Assembly: GCA_029207755.1 (NCBI GenBank)
Contig: JARCOQ010000001.1
Span: forward strand, 96,936,140-97,000,139
DNA length: 64,000 nt
Direction: 5' to 3'
DNA from: Chamaea fasciata
Taxonomy: Eukaryota; Chordata; Aves; Passeriformes; Sylviidae
Shown: positions 50,012 to 61,606 of the stretch, one piece after another
How positions within the stretch are numbered: position 1 is the first letter of the stretch
How the letters are laid out: every line of letters starts with the position of its first letter
Notes under the pieces: generated by a model
What the model was told of the DNA's origin: nothing
The model's database searches: none
Seen by the model: the letters and a program-made list of their open reading frames with translations, nothing else
Position numbers and translations under genes: made by a program

Positions 50012-51298
50012 CTGTTGGTCAGAAAAATAATATTTATAACCTAGACATTGCATTCCCATGTAGACATACACACTTGCAGGCATTTGCACCCCTTTATGGT
50101 CAGAACAAAACAATATTCTAGGCAAGAAGCAATGCTTTTTGATAAACATCTCCAATTGCAAATGAAGATTACTTAATTTTTCTTCAATATGAGATGTAAA
50201 GAATCTATTGAACAGACTTTATGTAAACACATACTTAACATTTTGGGAACTGTTATTTTCTTAAAAATAAGAGCTATAAAAAAGTGCAATAATGACAAAC
50301 TCATAAAAGAGGTGATATTTGTATTTTTTTAATATTAAAATAATTTTTCTGATAATACAGGAAAAATAAGGAGGCAATTAGCATTTTTATTAATTGATGT
50401 TAAAAAATATAATTTCAGTCTTCTTCTTTCCTTCTTTTGTTACTTCATCCATAGGTAAGTTCATTAAAATCTGAAGAGGAAAACTTTTGCTTTAAAGACA
50501 GATACAAATATGCCTTAAAAGCAGAGTGTGAAGCATTGATGTTATAATTCACATCTTATTTGTACAAAGCAAGAAGTGTTATACCACAGAGAAATACTCT
50601 CGAAGGGTTAAGTATAATCTATTCCTTTTACCATGGAGCTCCCAGTTCAGCAAGGACAAATATTTCCTTGGTTAACTCTTAAACATGTATTAAAATACTG
50701 CTGACTTCAGTAAAGCCCTAGCACATGCTCAGATGCTTTATCAGATCAGGATATTATACCCTCAATATTTATACCAACTTATTCGTGCTTCTGGTGTGTG
50801 GAAAGTGTTAATGAGAAACATGGTAAGACTCCATGCCTCCTCAGCATAGGAATTCAAGCTTGTAAAATTTATTTCTTCTGGATCAACAAAATAAAGAAGC
50901 ACAGAGGATATGGTCTGTAGTTTTCCTAGGTACAAAAGACAGAGAAAATCACTCTCCAAAAACTTTAGTCAAATGTTTTAAAGTCCACAAATTGCAATGA
51001 GAATTTGCTGTGCATTATTCACAGCAAATTTACATGATTTACTAGGGCTGTTTACATCATCACTTCAATGATCAAAGAATGAAGAAATAACTGAAAGTAT
51101 TTGTTTAATGCATGTTTTCTTGGACAACTAAATTTAGATGGACAGGGTAAATGATACTGATTATATTCTGAATGGCATCTCAGATATTAGCTTATTAAGT
51201 TTAACACATAGAGCCACACACTTGCATTTTCTGGAAAATCAAGGTTATACATTATTGAACTTGCAATACCTTGTTTAGTCAGTTACACTCTTGCTATG

Positions 51299-52027
51299 TG
51301 TCTTGGGTTATGTAACCAAAAAGATGTTTATTCTATTCCATCTGTTGAAACCAGTTGGGGAGGTGTTTTCTTTATCTCTTGTAACTCCAGGAGAGGAGGG
51401 AGGGGGCGGGTGCCTTCTGGTAGTGGGCCAGCTATTAAAACCAGGTGGAATATTGTTCCTTATCTCTTCCACGACATGTCCACCCTCCGGGGGATATCTT
51501 CTGTTAATGGGCCATTAAGGCTCACCAATGACATGACACATTACATCATCCCATTGTGAGATGCTCCACCCAGTGGGTGAGCCAAACTGTTCTTACCTAG
51601 ATAAAAACGGAGATGTAGGAATTTCAGGCACTTTGGTTTTCCACTGGATTCCCAAAGGAAGACCAGACCCATATTCCCATTACTGGACCCTTTTCTACAG
51701 GACCATCTCTACTCCAACAGAACCACATCTGCCACTCCAGGAGGGCTTACTGAGGACTGTTTCCAACACCATGACCAACAGGGTGTCAGATTGTATTTCT
51801 GACTCTGTCAGGGTTTCTAGGATTTTTGTTTGTTTTGTTTGCTTTTTTTTTGTACTACTACATTTGTATTCTTAATATTTCTAGTGAAGATCTGTTATTA
51901 CTATTCCCAAATCTTTGTCTGAAAAGCCTTTAATTGTAAAATTATAATAATTTTTAAGGGGGGGTTTACATTCTCCATTCCAAGGGAAACTTGGAATAAC
52001 AGATACCTGTCTTGCCAAACCAAGACA
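51299..52027 (+). mobile_element. Solo LTR of an endogenous retrovirus (729 bp)
   Basis: Starts TGTCTTGGGTT and ends AACCAAGACA, forming terminal inverted repeats. Flanked by a perfect 5-bp target duplication, CTATG (51294-51298 and 52028-52032). A GATAAAAACGG TATA-like box lies near 51600. It shares most of its length with the LTR at 60780, and its last 200 bp or so with the one ending at 58870. No internal region is present, so it is a recombined solo LTR. Antisense to ADCY1. The overlapping frames at 51291-51559 are chance frames in it. Confidence 0.92.
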
Positions 52028-52732
52028 CTATGAAAAACAATAATGAACACAATGTTACACTTGTTATTTTTTTTCCTAGCAGACAGCCATGTTCTCAACA
52101 TGTGACAGGCTTCAAATGTGCAAAAGTGTCTAGATACTTTATTGTACACTGGAAGATTGACTGAAGCCAGCCAGCATCACTGCACTGCACTACACTGCAT
52201 GGTCAGCATCTGAAATCTAAAAGGATATTTGTGTATCTAGGGTGTAGTCACTTGTGTAAGTGGTAGTTTAACAATAGCCTGCATGAAGAGATTCCCAATA
52301 TGAACCCTTTCTTTCAAGGGCTTTCTGGCAGCAGACTTACCACTGAATTGGATAGAAGACACTGTATAAGGATATTCACATACTAATCATCCTTTAGGTA
52401 TTCCTAAGGACACCAAGTAGATAGCTTTTAGGCTTGAGTATGGCAATATGATCAGTTTTTGAGCTACAATACCCAACAGCTAAAACATAATTTTTGGAGA
52501 AATATTCCACTTACAAATCTTCCTAATGTAGACATAATTCCTCTAGAAGCTCTGCATATTTTACAAAGTCTCTATGATACAACAAAAACGAGCAACTTTC
52601 TTGAAACTTCCTCCAGTTTTGCATTTAATTTCATTTTCAGGAATTTACTGGTGGACCATATCTCAAGAGATCTTTAGCTCTTTCTTTGCTCCAACTTTCA
52701 CAGTGGACATTGCATTAATTAAGTCGACAATT

Positions 52733-52766
52733 TTGATGATTTTAAATAAATGATGATTTTAAATAA
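52733..52766. repeat. 17-bp tandem duplication
   Basis: TGATGATTTTAAATAAA occurs twice in succession. A local, recent duplication. Confidence 0.85.
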
Positions 52767-53422
52767 ATTCAGAGATCCACAAAAGCTTCCTGACAGCCTT
52801 CATTATGGAAATGAAACAGTATAGATGCAAGAGTGGCAAAGAATAGATAAAGCATCTTACTAGCAAAAGGTCCAAGGAGGCATGATTGTGAAAGGTGAGC
52901 ATAAGTGCATGACTATATCCTCCACAAGAATTTGAAGTCCTATGAATAGGAAAGAATTTAGACCTTCCTCCATGCAACCTTTTTATAATAGATGTGTTTC
53001 TGAGTACAACCTGCAACTTGAAAACTTGGAATGGACTCCACTTCAGCCTGTGGCCCTGCCACGAACATGATTTTTCTCCAACCACATGTTTTCATTCAGT
53101 TTCCTGACTTTATCTTCAAACTAGTATGTAGAACATGTTTAGCTCTTACCATCAACTGGTTTCTTTTAGCTTAGAAGTCTTACAGGCAAATAATGCATCA
53201 ACAGTATCAACAGTAAATAGAAATTTCAGCTCAGGTCACTGAAAAAAATGGAGTAGTGTGAGGTCTCCCATCAAAGAAAAAAAAGACAAACTGTAGTGAG
53301 TTTAGCAAAGGTTCACCAAAACAATTAGGGTTCTCAAGTGTATGACATACAAGTAGAACCTGAGGGAATATAGTTCATTTAGCTGGAAGAAGAGAAGCCT
53401 AATGAGGGATCTACTTGCTGTC

Positions 53423-54988
53423 TGTGGTAGTTTAGCATGGATGTGAGGTTTTTTTCTAGGGAGGTTTTTGCAGATGCTGATGGCTTGTCTGACCAATTGA
53501 AGAGCTTGTTACGCCTCTGGAAACCCCAGCTTAAAATCAGATGATCCCTTGTGACTGGCCCTTTTCCTTCCAGTCAGTGACAGGTAACAACTGGCCCCAG
53601 CAGCTCCTCTGAGGAGCAGCCAGGGTGGCCAGGCCCCTGCCGCTTCCCCCTCCTGGGGGGAGAAGTTGGCTTGGGGCCTGGCCATGCCTCTGGGCCCAGG
53701 CTGGCTGGGCCTCCTCTGATTCCCCTGATAGGTGGGGGAGCAGCTCGAGGCCTGGCTGGGCTCCATTGGTTCTCAGAGGGAAAAAGAGGAGAGGCTGCAG
53801 CTTGGGGCCATGGCAGCTGTCAGGGAGGGGCTGGCCCTGGCTGGGCTGCATGCAGGCCCTGTTTGCTGGTGCCACTTGCCTGGGGAGAATGGGATCTCCC
53901 CTCCATCACCAGTGTGGCTTTGAAATTACGAAGTGTGAGCCGCAGCTGCAGCCGGAAGAAAGAAAGAAAGAGCCTGGTTGCTTTGGGATCCTTCAGCCTG
54001 AGAAGTTGCTGCCCAGCATAGATCACATGTCCACTGCAAGCCTGGGCAGATTTAACTCTTTCTTGGCAAAAACAGAGTTTCTAAAACTTAACCCTTCTCT
54101 CCATGGAAGACAGAGTGATTTAAAATGTAGAGAGACTGCATGAGAAAAAGTCAGCAAAATGACTGATAAAGACTATTGGAAGAAGGGATGGAGGAAGTGG
54201 ACATTTTTGGCTGGACTTCTCTGGATGTAAATCATAGAGAAATGGACTATTTTTTTGTAATATAATAATGCTGTTTGGGGGAATGCAAGTTCTACTCAAA
54301 GGTTGGGTACTGATATAATTGAGATCTAATTAAGAATTTTGACTAGAGTGAGCCGTTGGATCCTGCGGTAAAAATAAGGAGGTCTCAGCTTTTGAGACAA
54401 AGATTATTCTAGAGAGAAAGTGATTTAAAGGCCCCTGGCTGCTGGGGTAAAGGGAGGTCTCTATTTCTTTTGAGATAGAGACGATTTTAGAGATAGAAGA
54501 AGCATTCTTCAAATGGTACCCCAAATATGTTGGGAGACCCATGAGTAGCCAGGGGAAAGGCTGCTAATGGGTGGGACTTCACAATCTGCAAAAATTCTGG
54601 GCGGTTGCAGATTTGTGACATTGAAAGCCACCAGACTGTTTCTTGTGGTAAATGTCTCCATGAAAATTCTAGTGAGACTCCTCTCCCAAAGTGATGCAAG
54701 ATTATGTTTAGATGGTTGCAACTGACTGAAAATCATAATTTTCTCTCTATGTTGTGTGGGAAAGTGAGTGGTTTGTGGTGGGAGAAAGGGTTGGGTTAGA
54801 AATTTCATTTGTTTTTTTCTTTTCTTATTTTCTTCTTCTTAGTGTGTTAATAAATCTGATTACCTTAAGTTGGGCCTGTTTTGCCTTTTCCTCCCAAATT
54901 CTATCTCCCAGAGGGAAAAGAGAGTAGACACTCAAACCACTACACTAAATTTGGCAAACCAGAATTCAGCGAACATGAAACCACTACG
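53423..54988 (+). mobile_element. Endogenous retrovirus remnant: long LTR plus leader stub
   Basis: An LTR of about 1,522 bp starts TGTGGTAGTTTAGC and ends AAACCACTACA (54944). It has a GC-rich 5' half (about 53550-54010), TATAAT at 54314 and AATAAA at 54849. Just after the LTR come 8 bases and then TTGGCAAACCAGAATTC, placed where a tRNA primer-binding site would sit. About 30 bp later AAACCACTACG (54978-54988) repeats the LTR end. The flanks CTGTC (53418-53422) and TTGTC (54989-54993) differ by one base and may be the target duplication. I infer a provirus that lost everything between its leader and the last bases of its 3' LTR. Antisense to ADCY1. Confidence 0.75.
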
Positions 54989-56715
54989 TTGTCTTCAACT
55001 GCTTAAGTAGTAGCTGCAGAGAAGACAGAGCCAGAATAATTCTGAATACTACCCAGAAAAAAGCACAAAAGTCAATGAATATTGTCTGTATCAAGGGAAA
55101 TTCCTATTTGATACAAAGAAGTTTAGCTTTTTTGAAAATGATCATGCCTCCAGAGGCTGCCAGGGAGGGAAACACTTAGCACTTACTCAAAGGTGGATCT
55201 AACCGCAAAGCCAGTCCTGCTTTGAGGAAGGTCAACCACTTGACCTCCAAAGGCCCCATCCAAATTCGGCTAGTGTAATTATATTTATAATTTTGGTTGA
55301 TTGGTTGGGGATGTTTTTCTTCATTTGTTTTGGGTTTTCTTAATCTAGTGGTTTCAGGACATGTAGATTCTGCACTGGGAGTGAGGCTTTTTCAATCTAC
55401 ACAATATCAAAAATACAAAGGAATTCTCTCTCACCATCTCACAAATCATATCCCTTTTTTATTCTTGCTTTTACAGAAGAACAATGCTTTTCACACAGTG
55501 AACTCAGTGAAATATTTAAGTAATTTCAACTTCTGCTGTCAGTCTATGACAAAGTCAGGAAATGCAAAACAGTCTGTTAAAACAGACTTAAAACCCCCCT
55601 GCAAATGAAAAACCTAATCCCGGTGTCTTTTACTCTGTTTTTCCTCTGATCTTGCTCCAGTCCAGTATTACAGGAAAGCTGGACTGCAGCATGCCCATTC
55701 CAGCTCATTTTGTCAAAGCATTTTACTTTCTCAAGTCTTTTTGACCCTTGGCATCATTGCTAATTCTGGTCACTTTTCATTTGGCTCCTAATTTTAGGAA
55801 AGGTTGGTTGCTTGCTGCAGCACAGCTGACAAAGAAGGTTAAGAGCTGGACTTTTCTTGCAGAGCACTCTGAAAGCAGCCAGGACTATATACAGCTTGAT
55901 GAATGCAGAAAACATATGAACACTGATTCAAATCTTGGGAAAACACTCCAGTGTTTGAATGTCATGTAATATTCTGATAAGCATTTAACTTGAGCTCATC
56001 TGAGATTCTCAGAAATGTCAGCAGACTGTTATTTTCCTGACTATATTCAACCTCAATGCATAAAGTGGAAAGGAAAAGAAGATACTAATGTCATTCAAAA
56101 CACATTTACAGGAACCATCATTCCTGTAGCACTCTGTCTGTCTGTGATTTCTATCTTCAGGCAGGCAGAACCATGTTTCTTGGTGGTAGTATTTGTTCCA
56201 TGACTATCTTCAAGACATTTTGTCCTAAGATAGATGAGCACATCTTTTTTTTTCTTCTTCCTATAGCTAAAATCATCAGACATTTTTCCATCCTTTTCTA
56301 CTGCCCTTTCAATACATTTTACTTATCACAGCTCAGTTATCCAGTAGGAAAATACATTAGTGATTTTACCAGAAAATAAAACTTCTGTAAGACTAACTTT
56401 TAAAATTCAGAATACCTCTTTCTTGACACAGATGTAGAAAAAGTTTTTAGCAGTTGTAAAGACTAAACTAATGTGTAGGAGATCAACAATAGAGAAAAAT
56501 CATTTACCAGTGCCCTACATCTTTCCTTGTACAGATTTTACCTTTATGAAGGAACGAAAAGACAGAATGATATTAGAGCACATAACTAATTCTATCAGTG
56601 ACACCCCAAACTGCAGGCTTTCACATTGATAATGCACTAGCAGCCTCACAACTACTGCAGGAGCAATCCTGAAGATGTAGAGTGATACACTCTGCAACAC
56701 AGACATCATTCTTCT

Positions 56716-57407
56716 TGTCCTAGGATGACTATGATGTTTATATCCCCAATTGTCTGTTCTCTGTGTGCAATATGTTTTGTTCTGTACCTTTAAGACTGGT
56801 TCTGAGTGTGAAGCAGGGAAAGAAGAAGCATGCAGTTTGTTTTGAAAAACAGTGCTCACTCCTCTGCATTTTTTTTCTTCTTCCTTGGGACAGTGTGTTC
56901 ATTGGATGCACAGACAGCGGCCAGAGAGAGGTTTTTCCTTTTTTTTTTTTTTTCTTTTAGTTAGTTCAGGTAGCTGAAGCAAAGAAGCTCTCTGGACATT
57001 TTTTTCATTTTTTTTCTTTTAAAAGGGACTGTTTAAATTTGCTCTGGACTGAGAAACCCAGAGGAGGACCGGGATCTTCCACCCATGGCCCACTGCGGCC
57101 TAGACCTCGGCATTTTCCAGCACCAAAGGGACTGGGACTGTTAAGAGACTAAGAGAGCTGAGCTTACTCCTGGCAAGGACTTCTCTCAGTTTTGCTATCT
57201 CACTTCAGAGTGGAGAGAGGTTTTATTGTTTCATATTATTAATTCCTTTTGCTTGTGGGCATTTTGTTTGTCAAATAAATAGTTTTTTCCACGTTTCTCC
57301 TAGGAAGTTCTTTTCCTGGACTGGCTTGGGGGAGGGGCCATTAAGGTTTTCTCTCCAGAGGAACCCCATTCGGAGATTTCCTCCCAAATTTGCCCTAAAC
57401 CAGGACA
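56716..57407 (+). mobile_element. Solo LTR of an endogenous retrovirus (692 bp)
   Basis: Starts TGTCCTAGG and ends ACCAGGACA. Flanked by a perfect 5-bp target duplication, CTTCT (56711-56715 and 57408-57412). AATAAA lies at 57274. It is a different family from the other LTRs here apart from the terminal bases. No internal sequence. Antisense to ADCY1. Confidence 0.9.
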
Positions 57408-57967
57408 CTTCTGTTTGTATTTGCTGGGTAGTAACACAAGCAATTTATTTCCAGTGTTTGGGTTTGTATATTCCAACAACTTGGGCATGTATTCCAACAA
57501 AGGCTCAGGCACAGAACAGCCCCTGTCCAGACACAAGCAACAGCTTCCATTAAAAGGCTGTGTGCCTATCTGTTAAATCAGGTCTTCTAAGGCATATTTA
57601 GGGTGTTAAAATCTGAAACACCCAAAATATGAATTCAGACCTCTACTTAAGTTCCTTTAAAAAAGCGGTGACCGATCCAGCTGAAAGACCACCCCTGGGC
57701 TCCCAAAGTCATGGTAGCAGTGGCAGCGGCAGGTAGCTGTCAGTTTGAAAGAAGAAATCCCCAGTGTGGGCTTAGATATGGACTCAGATGCCTAACGTGC
57801 AGCATTTCAAATCAGAAAAAAATTGTCAAATACATTTATGCTTGTGATGTGCTAATAAGGGAAAAAGTTTCTATGAGTAGTGGATAAAGATTTTACATTC
57901 CCTGCATTAAATGGAAAGCTCTCTTTTGCTGTCACTAGTTACAATTTAGGAGTCAGAGCTCCAGCAT

Positions 57968-58870
57968 TCCATAAGGGCTGGTAAGCACTTTTTGGGGGTT
58001 AAATTTCTTTCTTTTTACTTATAGAATTTTTCCCATAAGTTGCTAGGAAACTAATTACTGAGTAGTTATGGGTAATTGAGCAAAACAAAGAAGTGGCCAA
58101 AGTCGAGTGAGGAGTGTAGCATCTGGCTACACTTCCTTTATCTGGAAGTTTCTCTTTGAGGGGGAAGATTCTGAGAGTTTTGGGGGGCAGGTAAAGGATG
58201 GAGTGGGGGCAGCTGCTCCCTCTCGCTCTTGGCATTGGAAGGAGCACAGTCGAGCTGTTGCTTTCAGCGGGGAGAATTCACTCCAGAGTCCAGTCCTAAG
58301 GACCTACCACCATTTGCTTGTGTGTCCAGGAATCCTGAGCTCACTTTTTGTTCCCTGCCCTGCTGGGAGCCGGGCTGCTGCTGTGCCACCCCAGCAATTT
58401 CTCCAGCACTGCCCTGGGTCTTTCTATGCTGTAGCCCCCCATCCCTTGCCCTGCCAGGACACCCCAGCAGTTCCAGCTACCACTGCAGAGTTTCTGATAC
58501 ATCTCATCACCAGCCTGGGATCCCTGCTCATTCCTGCTGTTCCAGCTTGGTGCTCCTCAGAGTACTGCAGGGGCACCGGGATAAGGCTACCCCAGGGTTT
58601 TGTGAAGCAAAGCCTCTCCTCCATCCATTCCCGTCTCGGTCAAGAAGGCTGTCACAAGGTTCCTGGTTCTGTTTTGTTGTTAATGCCACAGTTATTGTTT
58701 TTTTGGCCTTGTTATACATACTAGTAAAGAACTGTTATTCCCACCCTCATATCCTTGCCTGAGATCCTCTTAATTTTAAAATTACAATAATTTGGAGGGA
58801 GGGTGTTCACATTCTCTATTCTAAGGGAGGCTCCTGCCTTCTCTAGACACCTGTATTTCAAACCAAGACA
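57968..58870 (+). mobile_element. Solo LTR, 3' part shared with neighbouring LTRs (about 903 bp)
   Basis: Ends AAACCAAGACA like the LTRs at 51299 and 60780 and aligns with them from about 58690 (AGTAAAGAACTGTTATTC, then AATAATTTGGAGGGAGGG). Upstream of that its sequence is unrelated and GC-rich. The 3' flank AGCAT (58871-58875) matches AGCAT at 57963-57967, which would put the 5' end at 57968. However, the element would then begin TC instead of TG, so the 5' edge is uncertain. Long plus-strand frames (205 and 177 codons, from 58107 and 58229) fall inside it. Antisense to ADCY1. Confidence 0.7.
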
Positions 58871-59939
58871 AGCATAACAATCACCTAAGTAAAAATATCA
58901 TCAGAATCTATTTGTCCAGAAAGTTCACGACTTAAAAGAACTATTAAAACTTCATTGAAAGAAAGTAAACTGAATATTTTTAGAAGAGACAGACACCAAA
59001 AAGATCTTAGGGATCTGTTAGGCATACAGGTGGATTTACTGGGTCATAACTGCTCTGTGGAAACCACAAATTTTACATGATTGTAAAAAGAAGACAATAT
59101 GAGAACAGTGTGGTATATTCCCCCAGACCTAACCAGAATGACTGAATCAAATTCATTTTGCAGAGAAAGAAATTTCGCACAAATACAGATGGAACTTCAT
59201 TTTGAATGGAAGTAATAAACTAAAAAGATCAAGTGTAGCAATTTTAGACCTATTATATCACTGAATTACATCCTTCTGTAGCCTTCTTTTTCTTGTTTTA
59301 ATCAGGTCCAACAAAAGCCAAGTAATTTCTATTAAAAACTCCTAGTAATACATGGATTATAGGCATCAAATTCTTTCACTGTTAAAAGATCAATTAGAGT
59401 ATTATTAAGACATGATAGAAAGCACCCCAAAAGCAGTTCTACTTGTGAAACATTCCAGTTGCTAACAGTAAATTAACAATAAAGTGAAAAGACAAGCACA
59501 TGTAGTTACTATGTATTTTATCTATACAAAGAAAAAAAGTCATCATGAATCTATGTTGTTTTCTCTCTGCTATATTGCATAATGTTCATTCCATGCTGGT
59601 GGAAAAAAATTGAATCAGCCACAGAAAAGACATAAGCAGACAAACCTGTTGGCTGGTGATGGAAAGATATAGAGCCTAGTAATTTATTATATTATAGAAG
59701 GCAAATAATCTGCTTCATGCAACCAAACTATATCAATTATCAGTAAAGGAGGATGCATTCCAAGACAAAAATACTGCCTTTTCAAGAAGAGTGATGAAAA
59801 TTTTGGTTGTTTTCTTGTTACTCTCTTGTGATAGGACTGCAATGCAGGATCTCTTCAATCTCATCAGTTTATGCTAGATGAAACAACAAAATAAAAAAGA
59901 GATGTGAAAGCCTTTGCCACTTTTCCTGCAGCTGTGACA

Positions 59940-60145
59940 TGCAAGTTACAACAAATACAGAAAGGGTGATTGGGCATTGGAATGGGCTGCCCAGTGAAGT
60001 GGAGGAGTCACCATCTGTGGAGGCATTTAAGAAAAGATTGGATGTGGTACTCAGGGCCATGGTCTGACATGATGGTGCTTGGTCATGGGTTGGACTTCAT
60101 GATCTCAAAGGCCTTTTCCAGCCTAGCTGATTCTGTGTGAATCTC
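59940..60145 (+). mobile_element. CR1 LINE 3'-end fragment
   Basis: ATTGGAATGGGCTGCCCAGT, GTGGAGGAGTCACCATCTGT, GGAGGCATTTAAGAAAAGAT, GGGTTGGACTTCATGATCTC and TGATTCTGTG are consecutive 3' blocks of an avian CR1 element in plus orientation. About 200 bp survive. Confidence 0.9.
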
Positions 60146-60458
60146 AAGTTGCTGAATTTCTTTCTATTTGATCATGAGTCAGAGAAATTGTGATCAATCT
60201 TTTGAGCTGTAAATCCATCTACGTTTGACAATAGATTTTGCCACAGGTGTGCAGTATAGATAATTGCTCTAGATAATTCTGAAATTTCAAGAGTTTTTAC
60301 ATTTTAAATATAATTTTTCATAGCATGCTCCTAAGCTGCATTTGCTTATTAAGAGTCATCAATCTTTCAGCTATTTTTTCCTGAAATTTAAAAGACTGAA
60401 AATAGTAATTTCCTCTTCCTCAAACATTACCTTAATTTCTCTTTTCAAATAATCTACT

Positions 60459-60486
60459 GGGGTGGTGTTTGTTTTTTGTTTTTTTG

Positions 60487-60519
<33 letters not shown>

Positions 60520-60592
60520 GTTTGGGGTTTTTGGGTTTGTTTTTGTTTTTGTTTGGTTTTTGTTTGTTTGGGTTTGTTTGTTTGGTTTTTTC
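60459..60592. repeat. T-rich T/G low-complexity tract
   Basis: A T run of about 30 is followed by T blocks separated by G, GG, GGG and GGGG. Length is probably unstable. The plus strand carries the G's; the ADCY1 transcript would be A/C-rich. Confidence 0.9.
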
Positions 60593-60708
60593 CTATGAAT
60601 AGTTTTTGGGCAAAAATAAAACCGTGGTTTTAGCCATCTGCACTGAAATGTTTAGAGCATGATTCAATACAGCAAACCAGACAGACCATATACAGCAGAC
60701 CATACCTC

Positions 60709-60779
60709 TAACCAGCATCTATTTCCCTCTAGCTGGATAACTAAATAAGGATTCAGAAAAAAAAAGTGGCATTTACCTG
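60709..60779. repeat. Left copy of a 72-bp direct repeat flanking the LTR
   Basis: Begins TAACCAGCATCTATTTCCCT and runs through TAGCTGGATAACTAAATAAG to ATTTACCTG directly at the LTR start. The matching right copy is at 61533-61606. Confidence 0.85.
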
Positions 60780-61531
60780 TGTCTTGGGTAGCAATATGTA
60801 ACCAAAAATGTGCATTCTATTTGCCATCTGTTGAAATCGGTTGGAGAGATGTTTTCTTTATCTCCTGTATAACCTATTCCTCATAACTCCAGGCGGGAGG
60901 GGGTGTGTTCCTTCTGTTAATGGGCCAGCTTTTAAAACCAGGTGGGACAATGTTCTTTATCTCTTCCAGGACCTATCCTCCCTCCAGGGGGATATCTTCT
61001 GTTAATGGGTGATTAAGGCTCACCACAACTGATAAAATTACATCATCCCATTGTGAGATGCTCCACCCAGTGGGAGGAGCCAAGCATTCCTACCTGGATA
61101 AAAACCTGCTATTCAGAACAGCAGGACAGCCTGTTTTCCACTGAATTTCCCAGAGAAAGACTGGACTTATCTTGCCACCACTGGTCCCTTCTTACAGGAT
61201 CATCACTACTCCAACAAAATCACATCTCTCACTCCAGGAGGACTTATTTGGACTGCTACCAACACCCTGACTGACAGGGTGTCAGGTTGTATTCTGACTC
61301 TGTCAGTGTTTCTAGGATTTTTGGGTTTTTTTGTTTGCTTGTTTTTTTGTACTACTACATTTGTATTTTTAACATTCTTAGTAAGCAACTGTTACTCCTA
61401 TTCCCATATCTTTCCTGAAAGCCCCCTTAATTGCAAAATTATAATAATTTGGAGGGAGGGGGTTTACCTTCTCAATTCCAATGGAAGCTCCAGCTTTCCC
61501 TGGCAGACACCTGTCTTTCTAAACCAAGACA
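60780..61531 (+). mobile_element. Solo LTR of an endogenous retrovirus (752 bp)
   Basis: Starts TGTCTTGGG and ends AACCAAGACA, and matches the LTR at 51299 along its length, including CCCATTGTGAGATGCTCCAC and a GATAAAAACC box near 61098. Unlike that copy it has no matching 5-bp flanks (ACCTG on the left, GATAA on the right). Instead an imperfect repeat of about 72 bp lies on both sides. Antisense to ADCY1. Confidence 0.9.
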
Positions 61532-61532
61532 G

Positions 61533-61606
61533 ATAACCAGCATCCACTTCCCTCTAGCTGGATAACTAAATAAGGATTCAGGAAAAAAACCAGTAGTATT
61601 CACCTT
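61533..61606. repeat. Right copy of a 72-bp direct repeat flanking the LTR
   Basis: Begins ATAACCAGCATCCACTTCCC one base after the LTR end and runs through TAGCTGGATAACTAAATAAG to ATTCACCTTG. It differs from the left copy by a few substitutions and a small indel near the A run. Confidence 0.85.

Noticed and set aside
56515..56859. 114-codon minus-strand frame with a hydrophobic stretch and apparent AG and GT splice sites
   Set aside because: The supposed acceptor lies at the edge of the LTR inserted at 56716, and the frame crosses the insertion boundary. The peptide matches no family I know.
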